Assembly: GCA_016210245.1 (NCBI GenBank)
Contig: JACQUR010000499.1
Location: 1-9,096, forward strand
Reading direction: 5' to 3'
DNA from: Chloroflexota bacterium
GTDB taxonomy: Bacteria; Chloroflexota; UBA6077; JACQUR01
Length of the DNA: 9,096 bases
The translations under genes and the position numbers were made by a program. The notes beneath the pieces are model-generated. The model was not told the DNA's origin. It was given only the letters and a program-made list of their open reading frames with translations, and did not search any database. Of the stretch, positions 1-7,664 are shown piece by piece; the first letter of the stretch is position 1; each line of letters opens with the position of its first letter.

Positions 1-34
1 ACTCAGGACTCAGCACTCAGCACTCAGCACTCGG
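1..34. repeat. Tandem 7-mer repeat ACTCAGC, about 4.5 copies
   Basis: Direct heptamer repeat with units at 1-7 (ACTCAGG, one mismatch), 8-14, 15-21 and 22-28 (ACTCAGC), then a partial unit at 29-34. It abuts the left window edge, so it may be longer. It lies just before the Shine-Dalgarno-like stretch of the first gene. The same heptamer recurs at 4950-4980. It resembles the short tandemly repeated heptamers known from cyanobacteria and other bacteria with many dispersed repeats; no function is assigned. Confidence 0.9.
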
Positions 35-48
35 ACCGGGGGTGAGGC

Positions 49-2295
49 ATGGCGATTGGGCAGCGCGTCCCGATGGTGGACGCGGTGGAGCGGGTGACGG
101 GGCGGGTCCAGTACACGCTCAACCTCGAGCTGCCGGGGATGCTGGTAGGGCGTATCCTGCGCAGCACTCAGCCCCATGCTCGCCTGGCGCGGGTGGACGC
201 GCGCGCGGCCGAGCGGCTGCCGGGGGTGCTGGCGGTGGTCACCCGCGATGACCTGCGCGACCGGGAGCGCTTCGACCCCTTCTTCGGGCCGCTGGTCCGC
301 GACCAGCCGGTGCTGGCGCTCGATCAGGTGCGTTACGTCGGCGAGGCGGTGGCGGCGGTGGCGGCGGTGGACGAGGCCACGGCGGAGCAGGCGCTGGAGC
401 TGATCGAGGTCGAGTACGAGCCCCTGCCGGCCGTGTTCGACCCGGAGGCAGCGCTGGCGCCCGAGGCGCCCGTGCTGCACGGCGAGAGCAACGTGATGGA
501 CCGCTACCAGGTCCGGCGGGGCGACGTGGAGCAGGGCTTCCGCGAGGCGGACCTGGTGTTCGAGGCCGAGTACCGGACCCCGCCGGTCCAGCACGTGCCG
601 CTGGAGCCGCACGTCTCGATCGGCCAGGTGGTGGGGGACAGGATCACGCTGTGGAGCGCCACCCAGACGCCTCACAACGTGCGCGCCCAGGTGGCGGCGA
701 TCTTCAGGCGGCCGCTCTCCCAGGTGCGGATCATCGTTCCAACGCTGGGCGGGGGCTACGGCTCCAAGTGCTATCCCAAGCTGGAGCCGCTGGCGGCGCT
801 GCTCGCCTGGAAGGCCCGGCGGCCGGTCAAGCTGGCGCTGAGCCGGGCCGAGGACTTGCTGACGACCAACCGCAGCGGGTCGATCATCCGCCTGAAGACG
901 GGCATTCTGCGGGATGGGACCCTGGTCGCCCATCGCGCAACCTGCTACTTCAGTAAGGGTGCCTACACCGAGACCGGACCGCGGGTAGTGGCCAGCGGCA
1001 CGCGAGCCGGCGCCGCTTGCTATCGCACCCCCAACGTCCAGCTCGACGGCTACACCGTCTTCACCAACCTGCCGCCCTCCGGCCCGTTCCGCGCGCCGGG
1101 CGCGGCGCAGACGGTCTGGGCCATGGAGTCGCACCTGGACGCCATCGCGCGCCAGCTTGGGCTGGACCCGCTGGCGCTGCGGCGCAAGAACCTGGTGCGC
1201 GACGGCGACCGCTACGTGGGCGGGGGAGTGCTGGAGGCGCTGCACTTCGACCCGTTGCTGGAGCGGGCCACGCGGGCGATCGACTGGGACGCGCCGCGGC
1301 CGGAGAGCGCCCAGCCGAGCGTGCGCCGAGGCAAGGGCGTGGCCATCAGCTTGAAGACCCTGCTCACGCCCTCGATCTCCACGGCCGCGTGCAAGCTGAA
1401 CGAGGATGGCAGCTTGAGCGTGTTGACCAGCAGCGTGGAGATGGGCCAGGGGGCCAAGACCGTGCTGGCTCAGATCGCGGCCGAGGCGATGGGCCTGCCG
1501 CTCGACCAGGTGCTGATCTCCGAGCCGGACACGGACACGACGCCCTACGACCAGACCACCAGCTCCACCCGCACCACCTCCTGTATGGGCGCAGCCATCC
1601 GTCTAGCCGTCGGCGAGGTGCAGCGGCAGGTAGCCGAGCTGGCGGCGGCCGAGCTGGAGGTGGCGCCGGAGGACGTGGTGCTGGCTGACGGACGCGCCTC
1701 GGTGCGGGGCGTACCCGAGCGGTCGACCGGTTATGGCGAGTTGGTGCGCAAGAGCCGCCGCGGCAACCTGCTCGGCCACGGCACCTTCGTCAATCGCGCC
1801 AAGCCGGACCCCGTAACCGGCGAGCCGGGCGCGTCCAGCGAGTGGCACCACGCGGTGAGCGCGGCGGAGGTGGAGGTGGACACGGACACCGGCAAGGTGC
1901 GCGTGCTGCGCTTCCACTCGGGGGTGTTCGTGGGGCGGATGGTCAACCCGACCCAGTGCGAGCTGCAGACCGAGGGCAGCGTCACCTTCGGGCTGGGCCA
2001 GGGGCTGCAGGAGGAGCTGGTGTTCGACGACGGGCGGCTGGCCAACCCGAACCTGGGCGACTACCTGCTGCCCTCGTTCAAGGACCTGCCGCCCGAGTTG
2101 AGCGTGCAGGTGCTGGAGGATGCGGGTCTCAACGAGATCCACGGCATCGGGGAGACGTCGCTGCCGTCGGTGGTGGCGGCCGTCGGCAACGCCGTGGCCG
2201 ACGCCCTCGGGGTGACGGTGCGCGAGCTGCCGCTCACTCCAGAGCGGGTGCTGCGGGCCATCCAGGAGGCGGGCCAGGACGACCCAGCTCGATAG
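49..2295 (+). CDS. Xanthine dehydrogenase family protein, molybdopterin-binding subunit (first of a tandem pair)
   Basis: A 748-residue catalytic subunit of a molybdenum hydroxylase (xanthine oxidase/CoxL family). Such enzymes hydroxylate a carbon of an aldehyde, N-heterocycle or aryl-CoA using water, and pass electrons through 2Fe-2S and FAD subunits. The N-terminal domain (about residues 5-115) has the typical a/b hammerhead pattern with VDAVERVTGRVQYT and RILRSTQPHAR. The molybdopterin region follows: TQTPH (about 205), LGGGYGSK (about 234-241), GPFRAPGAAQ (345-354), EMGQGAK (464-470), TTPYDQTTSSTRTTS (from about 497). The catalytic glutamate is E702 in GIGETSLPS. The GPFRAPG loop is neither the AYRCSFR of form I CO dehydrogenase nor the AYRGAGR of form II, so CO oxidation is unlikely; the substrate is unknown. 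Start: ATG at 49 preceded closely by GGTGAGG. Length is normal for the family. A second paralogue follows after 86 bases; electron-transfer subunits are not in the window and may lie upstream. Confidence 0.95.
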   Translation: MAIGQRVPMVDAVERVTGRVQYTLNLELPGMLVGRILRSTQPHARLARVDARAAERLPGVLAVVTRDDLRDRERFDPFFGPLVRDQPVLALDQVRYVGEAVAAVAAVDEATAEQALELIEVEYEPLPAVFDPEAALAPEAPVLHGESNVMDRYQVRRGDVEQGFREADLVFEAEYRTPPVQHVPLEPHVSIGQVVGDRITLWSATQTPHNVRAQVAAIFRRPLSQVRIIVPTLGGGYGSKCYPKLEPLAALLAWKARRPVKLALSRAEDLLTTNRSGSIIRLKTGILRDGTLVAHRATCYFSKGAYTETGPRVVASGTRAGAACYRTPNVQLDGYTVFTNLPPSGPFRAPGAAQTVWAMESHLDAIARQLGLDPLALRRKNLVRDGDRYVGGGVLEALHFDPLLERATRAIDWDAPRPESAQPSVRRGKGVAISLKTLLTPSISTAACKLNEDGSLSVLTSSVEMGQGAKTVLAQIAAEAMGLPLDQVLISEPDTDTTPYDQTTSSTRTTSCMGAAIRLAVGEVQRQVAELAAAELEVAPEDVVLADGRASVRGVPERSTGYGELVRKSRRGNLLGHGTFVNRAKPDPVTGEPGASSEWHHAVSAAEVEVDTDTGKVRVLRFHSGVFVGRMVNPTQCELQTEGSVTFGLGQGLQEELVFDDGRLANPNLGDYLLPSFKDLPPELSVQVLEDAGLNEIHGIGETSLPSVVAAVGNAVADALGVTVRELPLTPERVLRAIQEAGQDDPAR

Positions 2296-2381
2296 CGCGA
2301 CGCATCAGGCCGCGGGCGCCCGGGGCGCTCGTGACTCAAGGGGGTACACCAGTACGAGTATGGACGAGCGAAGGAATCATC
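2296..2381. other. 86-base spacer between the two hydroxylase genes
   Basis: Short noncoding gap holding a GC-only 10-base palindrome CGGGCGCCCG at 2313-2322, flanked by a short AGCGC/GCGCT pairing (2294-2298 with 2325-2329). No T-run follows, so it is not a convincing terminator. A Shine-Dalgarno-like AAGGAA (2371-2376) precedes the next ATG by five bases. No clear promoter is seen, which is compatible with co-transcription. Confidence 0.4.
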
Positions 2382-4811
2382 ATGACACCATCTGAGGCAT
2401 CGTCGCCTGTCTCGGGACAGGGCCAGCGCTACACCGGCGCGCCGGTTCGGCCCATCGGGGCTCGCCGCCTGGTGGCCGGCCGCGGGCGGTACGTCGCCGA
2501 CGTCCATCTGCCCGGCATGCGCCACGTGGCCTTCGTGCGCAGCCCTCACGCCCACGCCCGCCTGCTGTCCGTGGACGTTTCGGCCGCGCGCGCCATGCCC
2601 GGGGTGAGCGATGTCCTGGTGGGACGCGAGGCGCTGGAGCGCGTCCGCCCGCTCAGCGTCGGCCTGCCGCACGGCGGCGAGTCGCACGCGGTCTGGCAGC
2701 GCACCTGCGACTGGCCCTGCATCGCGGTCGACAAGGTGCGCTACGTGGGTGAGATCGTCGCCGCGGTGGTCGCAGCAGACCGCTACCTGGCCGAGGACGC
2801 CGCCGAGCGCGTCGTGGTCGAGTACGACCCGCTGCCGCCGATCGTCGACCCCGAACAGGGCTCGCGGCCCGGCAGCCCGCGGCTGCACGAGCAGATCCCG
2901 GACAACGTCCTGGCCTACGCCTCATTCGAGGCCGGCGCGGTGGACGAGGCCTTTGCCGGGGCCAGGATCGTCGTGCGCGACCGCTTCCGCACCCATCGCC
3001 TCAGCCCGTCGCCGATGGAGTGCCGGGGCGTGGTGGCGCAGTACGATCCCTTCCAGGAAGAGCTGGCCGTCTGGGTCAACACCCAGGCGCCGCACGGCCT
3101 GCGCGCGCTGCTGAGCGAGCTCTTCTCCCTCCCGTCGGAGCGCATCCGGGTGATCGCCCCGGATGTGGGCGGTGGGTTCGGCCAGAAGTACACCGTCTAC
3201 CCCGAGGAGATCGTCCTCAGCCTGCTGGCCCTGCGCTCGCGAGGGGCCGTGGCCTGGCTGGAGGACCGGCGCGAGCACCTGGCGACCGCCAACCACGCCC
3301 GCGACCACGTCCACGAGCTCGAGGTCGCCGCCGACGCGGAGGGCCGCATCCTGGCAGTCCGCGACCACTACCTGGTCGACACCGGCGCCTACTCGGTCTA
3401 CCCCCAGAGCGGCTCGGTGGAGGCCTTCCAGACGGGGCGGCTGCTGCCGGGCCCGTACCGCTTCAAGAACTACCGCTACGAGACGCGCGCCGTCGTCACC
3501 AACAAGGCCTCGTCTGGCCCCTACCGCTCCATCTCGCGCCCGGTCGGCAACTTCATCCTGGAGAGCCTGCTGGAGCGGATCGCGCGCACGCTGGGGCTGG
3601 ACCCGGTCGCCGTGCGGCGCAAGAACCTGGTCCAACCCGACGAGCTGCCCTTCTACCGAGCGGTCACGGGGGCGACGTACGACAGCGCCAGCTTCGTCCC
3701 GGCGCTGGACCTACTGGAGCGGATGGTCGACCGGCCGCGCTTCCGCCAGGAGCAGCGACAGGCGCGGGAGGCGGGCCGCTACCTCGGCCTGGGCTTCGCC
3801 TGCTTCGCCGAGCTGACCGCCACCGGCTCCCAGTTGATCAATGCCGGGCGCGGGCACGACAACTTCACCGGCTACGACTCGGCGGTGGTGTCCATCGACA
3901 CCAGTGGCTACCCGAGCGTGGCGCTGGGGGTGACCTGCCAGGGGCAGAGCCACGAGACGGTGTTCGCCCAGCTCCTGGCCGACGAGTTCGGGGTCGATCC
4001 CTCCCAGGTCACGGTGCGGGAGGGCGATACGGCCACCACTCCCTTCGGCATGGGCGCCTTCGGCAGCCGCAGCGCAGTGGTCGGGGGTGGCGCGCTGCTC
4101 CTTGCCGCCCGCCGCCTGCGCGAGAAGGTCTTCCGCCTCGCCGCCCACCTGCTGGAGGTGAGCCCCTCAGACCTGGAGCTGGTGGACGGGGCGGTGCGCG
4201 TGCGCGGCGCGCCCGACCGCGCGCTCACCCTCAAGCAGATCAGCCGCGTCGCCCACTTCAACCCAACCCGGCTGCCGCCGGACATGGAGCCCGGCCTGGT
4301 GGAGCTGGCCCACTACGACGCGCCCAACGGGACGTGGGCGAACGGCTGCTCGGCCGCGGTGGTGGAGGTGTTCCCCGAGACCGGGGTCATCCAGTTGCTC
4401 CGCTACTCGGCGGTCGAGGACTGCGGGCGGGTGATCAACCCCGTCGTGGTGGATGGACAGGTGTTCGGCGGCATCGCCCAGGGGGTCGGGCAAGCGCTGC
4501 TGGAGGAGATCCGCTACGACGAGAACGGCCAACTGGTGACCGCTAGCTTCATGGACTTCCTGGTGCCGAGCGCGCCAACCCTGCCCAGGATCGAGCTAGC
4601 CCACCTCAGCACCCCCTCGCCCGTCACCGTCGACGGGATCAAGGGTGTCGCCGAGGGCGGCCCGATCAACCCCCTGGCCGCGATCGCCAACGCCGTGGTG
4701 GATGCCCTCTGGCCGCTCTACCCGCGTCTCACCGAGACGCCCTTCACCCCGGAGCGGGTGCTTCGGGCGATCCAGGCGGCGGAGGTGCTGGGGCCGAGGG
4801 CTGATGCGTAA
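2382..4811 (+). CDS. Xanthine dehydrogenase family protein, molybdopterin-binding subunit (CoxL form II-like, second of the pair)
   Basis: An 809-residue full-length molybdenum hydroxylase catalytic subunit. The N-terminal domain has GARRLVAGRGRYVADVHLPG and RSPHAHARLLSVDV. Cofactor-domain signatures: NTQAPHGLR, DVGGGFGQK (261-269), WLEDRREHLATANHARDH, CQGQSHETVFAQ (519 on), GDTATTPFGMGAFGSRSAVVGG, and the catalytic glutamate E758 in KGVAEGG. The overall pattern is that of the form II CoxL group, which contains many enzymes that are not CO dehydrogenases. The loop that usually reads AYRGAGRPE is here GPYRSISRPVGN (379-390); the arginine is kept but the glycines and the acidic position are changed, so substrate use is probably different. 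Start: the reading frame is open further upstream, but ATG 2382 has AAGGAA five bases before it and gives a normal family length. It differs strongly from the preceding paralogue, so this is not a recent duplication. Substrate unknown. Confidence 0.94.
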   Translation: MTPSEASSPVSGQGQRYTGAPVRPIGARRLVAGRGRYVADVHLPGMRHVAFVRSPHAHARLLSVDVSAARAMPGVSDVLVGREALERVRPLSVGLPHGGESHAVWQRTCDWPCIAVDKVRYVGEIVAAVVAADRYLAEDAAERVVVEYDPLPPIVDPEQGSRPGSPRLHEQIPDNVLAYASFEAGAVDEAFAGARIVVRDRFRTHRLSPSPMECRGVVAQYDPFQEELAVWVNTQAPHGLRALLSELFSLPSERIRVIAPDVGGGFGQKYTVYPEEIVLSLLALRSRGAVAWLEDRREHLATANHARDHVHELEVAADAEGRILAVRDHYLVDTGAYSVYPQSGSVEAFQTGRLLPGPYRFKNYRYETRAVVTNKASSGPYRSISRPVGNFILESLLERIARTLGLDPVAVRRKNLVQPDELPFYRAVTGATYDSASFVPALDLLERMVDRPRFRQEQRQAREAGRYLGLGFACFAELTATGSQLINAGRGHDNFTGYDSAVVSIDTSGYPSVALGVTCQGQSHETVFAQLLADEFGVDPSQVTVREGDTATTPFGMGAFGSRSAVVGGGALLLAARRLREKVFRLAAHLLEVSPSDLELVDGAVRVRGAPDRALTLKQISRVAHFNPTRLPPDMEPGLVELAHYDAPNGTWANGCSAAVVEVFPETGVIQLLRYSAVEDCGRVINPVVVDGQVFGGIAQGVGQALLEEIRYDENGQLVTASFMDFLVPSAPTLPRIELAHLSTPSPVTVDGIKGVAEGGPINPLAAIANAVVDALWPLYPRLTETPFTPERVLRAIQAAEVLGPRADA

Positions 4812-4833
4812 CAGAGCGCCGGGGCTACAAAAA

Positions 4834-4861
4834 GCCTTGCCATCCGCCAGGTAGGCAAGGC
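4834..4861 (-). terminator. Perfect 8-bp hairpin; intrinsic terminator shape on the minus strand
   Basis: GCCTTGCC (4834-4841) pairs perfectly with GGCAAGGC (4854-4861) across a 12-base loop. On the plus strand the stem is followed by ATACCGG, with no T-run. Read on the minus strand, the stem is followed by TTTTTG (complement of the A-run at 4829-4833), the classic shape of a Rho-independent terminator. It lies 22 bases after the stop of the second hydroxylase gene. It could end antisense transcripts, or act as a stem that slows or protects the sense transcript. No minus-strand gene is seen nearby. Confidence 0.5.
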
Positions 4862-4895
4862 ATACCGGTAGCAGACAGTGGGCGAGCTGCCCGAC

Positions 4896-4900
4896 AGGAG
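4896..4900 (+). promoter_or_regulatory. Shine-Dalgarno AGGAG deciding a TTG start
   Basis: AGGAG lies nine bases before the TTG at 4910 and is the only good ribosome binding site for the PDZ/radical-SAM gene. The later in-frame ATG (4931) and GTG (4982) have none. It therefore favours the TTG start even though this puts a repeat inside the coding sequence. Confidence 0.5.
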
Positions 4901-4909
4901 CGTGCGGTC

Positions 4910-6259
4910 TTGAGCGGCGACACGAGCGCGATGGCGAAGCCCGAAGACCACTCAGCACTCAGCACTTTGCACTCAGCACTGGTGGCGGCAGTCCAGCCGG
5001 GCAGCCCCGCCGAGCGGTGCGGCCTCCAGGCTGGCGACCGGCTGGTGGCCATCGACGGGCTGGTGATCCGCGACGTCATCGACTACCGCTACCAGAGCGC
5101 CGCCGAGGCGCTCGACCTGGACCTGCTGCGCCAGGAGCGGTGGCTGCACCTGCGGGTGGAGAAGGACCCGGACGAGGAGCTGGGGATCGAGTTCGAGCAG
5201 CCGGTCTTCGAGGGCATCCGCCAGTGCGTCAATCACTGCGAGTTCTGCTTCATTCGCGGCCTGCCCCCGGGCCTGCGCCCGAGCCTCTACATCTTCGACG
5301 ACGACTACCGCTATTCCTTCCTGTACGGGAACTTCCTGACCCTCACCAACCTGGACGAGCGCGACTGGGAGCGCATCGCCTTCCAGAAGCTCAGCCCGCT
5401 CTACGTCTCGGTCCACGCTACCGACCTGGAGGTGCGTCGCCGCCTGCTGGCCAACCGGCGCGCGCCGGACATCCTGGCCCAGCTCGACCGCCTCGGGCGG
5501 GCCGGCGTGCGGGTCCACTGCCAGGTCGTGCTGTGTGCGGGCATGAACGATGGCGAGGTGCTCGCCCGCAGCCTGGCCGACCTTTCGGCCCGCTATCCCA
5601 CGGTTCAGTCAGTCGCGGTGGTGCCCGTGGGCCTGACCCGCTACTCGAAGACGCGCACTATCCGCCGTCCCACGCCCGAGGACGCCCAGGCGGCGCTGGC
5701 CACCATCGACGCCTGCGCGCGGCGCATGCGCCGCGCGCATGGCCTCGGCTTCGCCTACCCGAGCGACGAGCTATACCTGCTGGCCGGCCGCAAGCTGCCG
5801 GGCGCGGCGGCCTACGACGACTTCCCGCAGCTCCAGAACGGGGTAGGCCTCATCCGCCTCATGCTGGCCACCTGGGCGCGCCTCCGCCGCCACCTGCCCG
5901 AGCGCCTGCCCGCCCCCCGCCGCGTGGCCTGGCTCTGCGGGCGCGCCAGCGAGCCCGCCCTCGCCCAGATGGCCCGCGACACCGCTCGCGTGGACGGCCT
6001 GTCGGTGGAAGTGGTGCCCCTCACCAACCGCTTCTTCGGCGAGAGCGTCACCGTCTCCGGCCTGCTGAGCGGCCAGGACCTGCTCGCCGCCCTGCGCCAG
6101 CGCTCCTGGGACTGCGCCATCCTCCCCCGCACCGCCTTCGGCTTCGAAGGCCGCCAGACCCTGGACGGGGTAACGCTGGAGGCGTTGCAAGCCGCTGTCC
6201 CCTACCCGGTCATCGCCGCCGGGAGCGGGGAGGAGTTGCTGAGGGCGACGGTGGGGTGA
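4910..6259 (+). CDS. PDZ / radical SAM / DUF512 domain protein
   Basis: A 449-residue protein of the DUF512 family, related to TIGR03279-type Fe-S oxidoreductases. Order: a PDZ-like domain at about 24-90 (VQPGSPAERCGLQAGDRLVAIDG), then a radical-SAM-type cluster motif C106-x3-C110-x2-C113 (QCVNHCEFCFIRGLP), followed by the family-typical LYIFDDDYRYSFLYGNFLTLTNL and the strand ending in HCQVVLCAGMNDG. The C-terminal DUF512 region runs from about 235 to 445. The CX3CX2C spacing predicts one 4Fe-4S cluster that cleaves S-adenosylmethionine; the true reaction of this family is not known. The start is uncertain: TTG 4910 has AGGAG nine bases upstream; ATG 4931 and GTG 4982 are alternatives. With either of the first two, residues about 15-23 (SALSTLHSA) come from a 7-mer repeat, while GTG 4982 starts exactly after it, at the beginning of the PDZ domain. 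The glcF-like gene follows after 58 bases. Confidence 0.93.
   Translation: MSGDTSAMAKPEDHSALSTLHSALVAAVQPGSPAERCGLQAGDRLVAIDGLVIRDVIDYRYQSAAEALDLDLLRQERWLHLRVEKDPDEELGIEFEQPVFEGIRQCVNHCEFCFIRGLPPGLRPSLYIFDDDYRYSFLYGNFLTLTNLDERDWERIAFQKLSPLYVSVHATDLEVRRRLLANRRAPDILAQLDRLGRAGVRVHCQVVLCAGMNDGEVLARSLADLSARYPTVQSVAVVPVGLTRYSKTRTIRRPTPEDAQAALATIDACARRMRRAHGLGFAYPSDELYLLAGRKLPGAAAYDDFPQLQNGVGLIRLMLATWARLRRHLPERLPAPRRVAWLCGRASEPALAQMARDTARVDGLSVEVVPLTNRFFGESVTVSGLLSGQDLLAALRQRSWDCAILPRTAFGFEGRQTLDGVTLEALQAAVPYPVIAAGSGEELLRATVG
4950..4980. repeat. Tandem 7-mer repeat ACTCAGC, second locus, within or just before a coding start
   Basis: Units ACTCAGC (4950-4956, 4957-4963), ACTTTGC (4964-4970, two mismatches), ACTCAGC (4971-4977) and a partial ACT (4978-4980). 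Same heptamer and same orientation as at 1-34. It keeps the downstream frame open, so it either encodes part of the N-terminus of the DUF512 protein or lies in its leader. Confidence 0.9.
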
Positions 6260-6304
6260 GCGAGCCAGACGGGGTCAAGGAGTAGCCGAGACGGGAAGAA
6301 TGGA

Positions 6305-6310
6305 AAGGAG
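6305..6310 (+). promoter_or_regulatory. Shine-Dalgarno AAGGAG deciding the glcF-like start
   Basis: AAGGAG ends seven bases before the ATG at 6318. An in-frame ATG at 6300 has only GGGAAGA two bases ahead of it, so 6318 is the better start. Confidence 0.75.
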
Positions 6311-6317
6311 CGGGTCG

Positions 6318-7664
6318 ATGGCAAGGGCGGCCGCCGCGCGCCTGGAGTTGGACCAGCGCCTGCTCAAGCAGTGCGTCCATTGCGGCCTGTGCCTGGACGC
6401 CTGCCCCACCTATCGCCTGCTGGGCGTGGAGATGGACTCACCCCGCGGGCGCATCTACCAGGTCCGCCAGGTACAGGAGGGCAGGATCGCCCTGGACGAC
6501 CCCAACTTCCGCGCCCACATCTACGCCTGCCTCGACTGCCGGGCGTGCGAGACCGCCTGCCCCTCGGGCGTGCAGTACGGCAGGATCGTGGAGGCCGCTC
6601 GGGCCGCCGCGCCGCCGCTCGATCCCGTCGAGCGCACCCTCGGGCGCGCCATCCTGAACGGGGTCTTCACCTCCAAACCGCTGCTCAGCCTGGGCGGAGT
6701 CGGACTGCGCCTCTACCAGCGCTCGGGCCTGAGCCGGGCCCTGCGGGCCACCCACCTGCTCCCGCCGCGGCTGGCCGAGCTGGAAGCCCTGCTGCCGTCC
6801 GCCCAGGGTGGCATCCTGCGCGGACGCATCCCCGACCTCACGCCTGCGCTGGGGCCACGCCGGCGGCGCGTGGGCTTCCTCTCCGGGTGCGTGATGGACG
6901 AGCTGATGCACCAGACCAACGAGGCCACGGTGCGCGTGCTGGCGCGCAACGGCTGCGAGGTGGTGACACCGCCCCAGCAGCGCTGCTGCGGCGCGCTACA
7001 CCTGCACACCGGCGCGCGGGAGACGGCGCGTGCCCTGGCCCGCCACAACATCGAGGCCTTCGAGCAAGCCGGGGTCGAGGCGGTCGTGGCCAACGCCGCC
7101 GGCTGCGGCTCGACGCTCAAGGAGTACGGCGACCTGCTGGCGGGAGACCCGGAGTGTGCCGAGCGGGCCCGAGCGTTCTCGCGCTCGGCCAGGGACGTCT
7201 CGGAGTTCCTGGCCGAGCACGGCCTGGACACCTCTAGCATGGGCGAGGTGCGCGCCCGGGTGACCTACCAGGACCCCTGCCACCTGGCCCACGGCCAGGG
7301 CATCCGCACCCAGCCTCGGCAACTGCTGCGGGCCATCCCCGGGCTCGAGCTCGTGGAGCTGCGCGAGTCCGAGGTGTGCTGCGGCAGCGCCGGCACCTAC
7401 AACCTGACCCACCCGGAGCTGTCGCGGCAGATCCTGGACTGGAAGCTCGACCACCTGGCAGCCACCGGCGCCCGGATCGTGGTGGCCTCCAACCCGGGCT
7501 GCGCCTTCCAGCTCACCGCCGGCCTCCGCCGTCGCGGGCTGGAGCTGGAGGTGCTGCACCTGGTGGACCTGCTGGAGCGGGCGTACCGAGCGGGGGAGGA
7601 CGGGACGCGGGGACGCGGGGACGCGGGGACGTGGGGAGAGGGACCAAGAGCTAGCGCGGTATGA
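6318..7664 (+). CDS. glcF: Glycolate oxidase iron-sulfur subunit (GlcF-type Fe-S oxidoreductase)
   Basis: A 448-residue protein that in GlcDEF complexes passes electrons from the FAD subunits, which oxidise glycolate (or a related 2-hydroxyacid such as lactate) to the oxoacid, towards the quinone pool. It has two 4Fe-4S motifs near the N-terminus: C19-H-C22-GL-C25-LDA-C29-P and C71-LD-C74-RA-C77-ETA-C81-P. Two cysteine-rich CCG domains follow: SGC191 with CCG at 223-225, and DPCHLAHG with CCG at 354-356. This order is that of GlcF and the related LldE/LutA and HdrD families; the paired ferredoxin plus two-CCG layout favours GlcF. E. coli GlcF is about 407 residues; the excess here is a C-terminal tail (about 425-448) encoded by an 8-mer repeat. 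Start ATG 6318 has AAGGAG seven bases upstream. No glcD or glcE is in the window, so the partner subunits must be elsewhere. Confidence 0.9.
   Translation: MARAAAARLELDQRLLKQCVHCGLCLDACPTYRLLGVEMDSPRGRIYQVRQVQEGRIALDDPNFRAHIYACLDCRACETACPSGVQYGRIVEAARAAAPPLDPVERTLGRAILNGVFTSKPLLSLGGVGLRLYQRSGLSRALRATHLLPPRLAELEALLPSAQGGILRGRIPDLTPALGPRRRRVGFLSGCVMDELMHQTNEATVRVLARNGCEVVTPPQQRCCGALHLHTGARETARALARHNIEAFEQAGVEAVVANAAGCGSTLKEYGDLLAGDPECAERARAFSRSARDVSEFLAEHGLDTSSMGEVRARVTYQDPCHLAHGQGIRTQPRQLLRAIPGLELVELRESEVCCGSAGTYNLTHPELSRQILDWKLDHLAATGARIVVASNPGCAFQLTAGLRRRGLELEVLHLVDLLERAYRAGEDGTRGRGDAGTWGEGPRASAV
7602..7637. repeat. Tandem 8-mer repeat GGGACGCG, 4.5 copies, inside the 3' end of the glcF-like gene
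   Basis: Units at 7602-7609, 7610-7617 and 7618-7625 are identical; 7626-7633 has one mismatch (GGGACGTG); GGGA at 7634-7637 is a partial unit. Because 8 is not a multiple of 3, the tail cycles through frames and encodes a low-complexity Gly/Arg/Asp stretch. It is distinct from the ACTCAGC repeat of this window. Confidence 0.9.

Noticed and set aside
1..34. CRISPR array at the heptamer repeats
   Set aside because: Units are only seven bases, directly adjoining, with no spacers; they are simple tandem repeats.
10..1245. Long minus-strand open frame opposite the first hydroxylase gene
   Set aside because: It is a GC-rich mirror of a gene with clear family motifs; its product is Arg/His/Gly/Gln-rich with no recognisable domain. 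The same holds for the other long antisense frames, for example 2922-3635 and 4973-5518.
3020..4546. Long alternate-frame plus-strand reading frame in the second hydroxylase gene
   Set aside because: It is a low-complexity Gly/Arg/Ala/Pro product caused by high GC, and overlaps the well-supported frame completely.
49..4811. Aerobic carbon monoxide dehydrogenase (coxL) identity
   Set aside because: Neither subunit has the AYRCSFR loop of form I CO dehydrogenase; the loops are GPFRAPG and GPYRSISRP, so a general xanthine dehydrogenase family call is safer.
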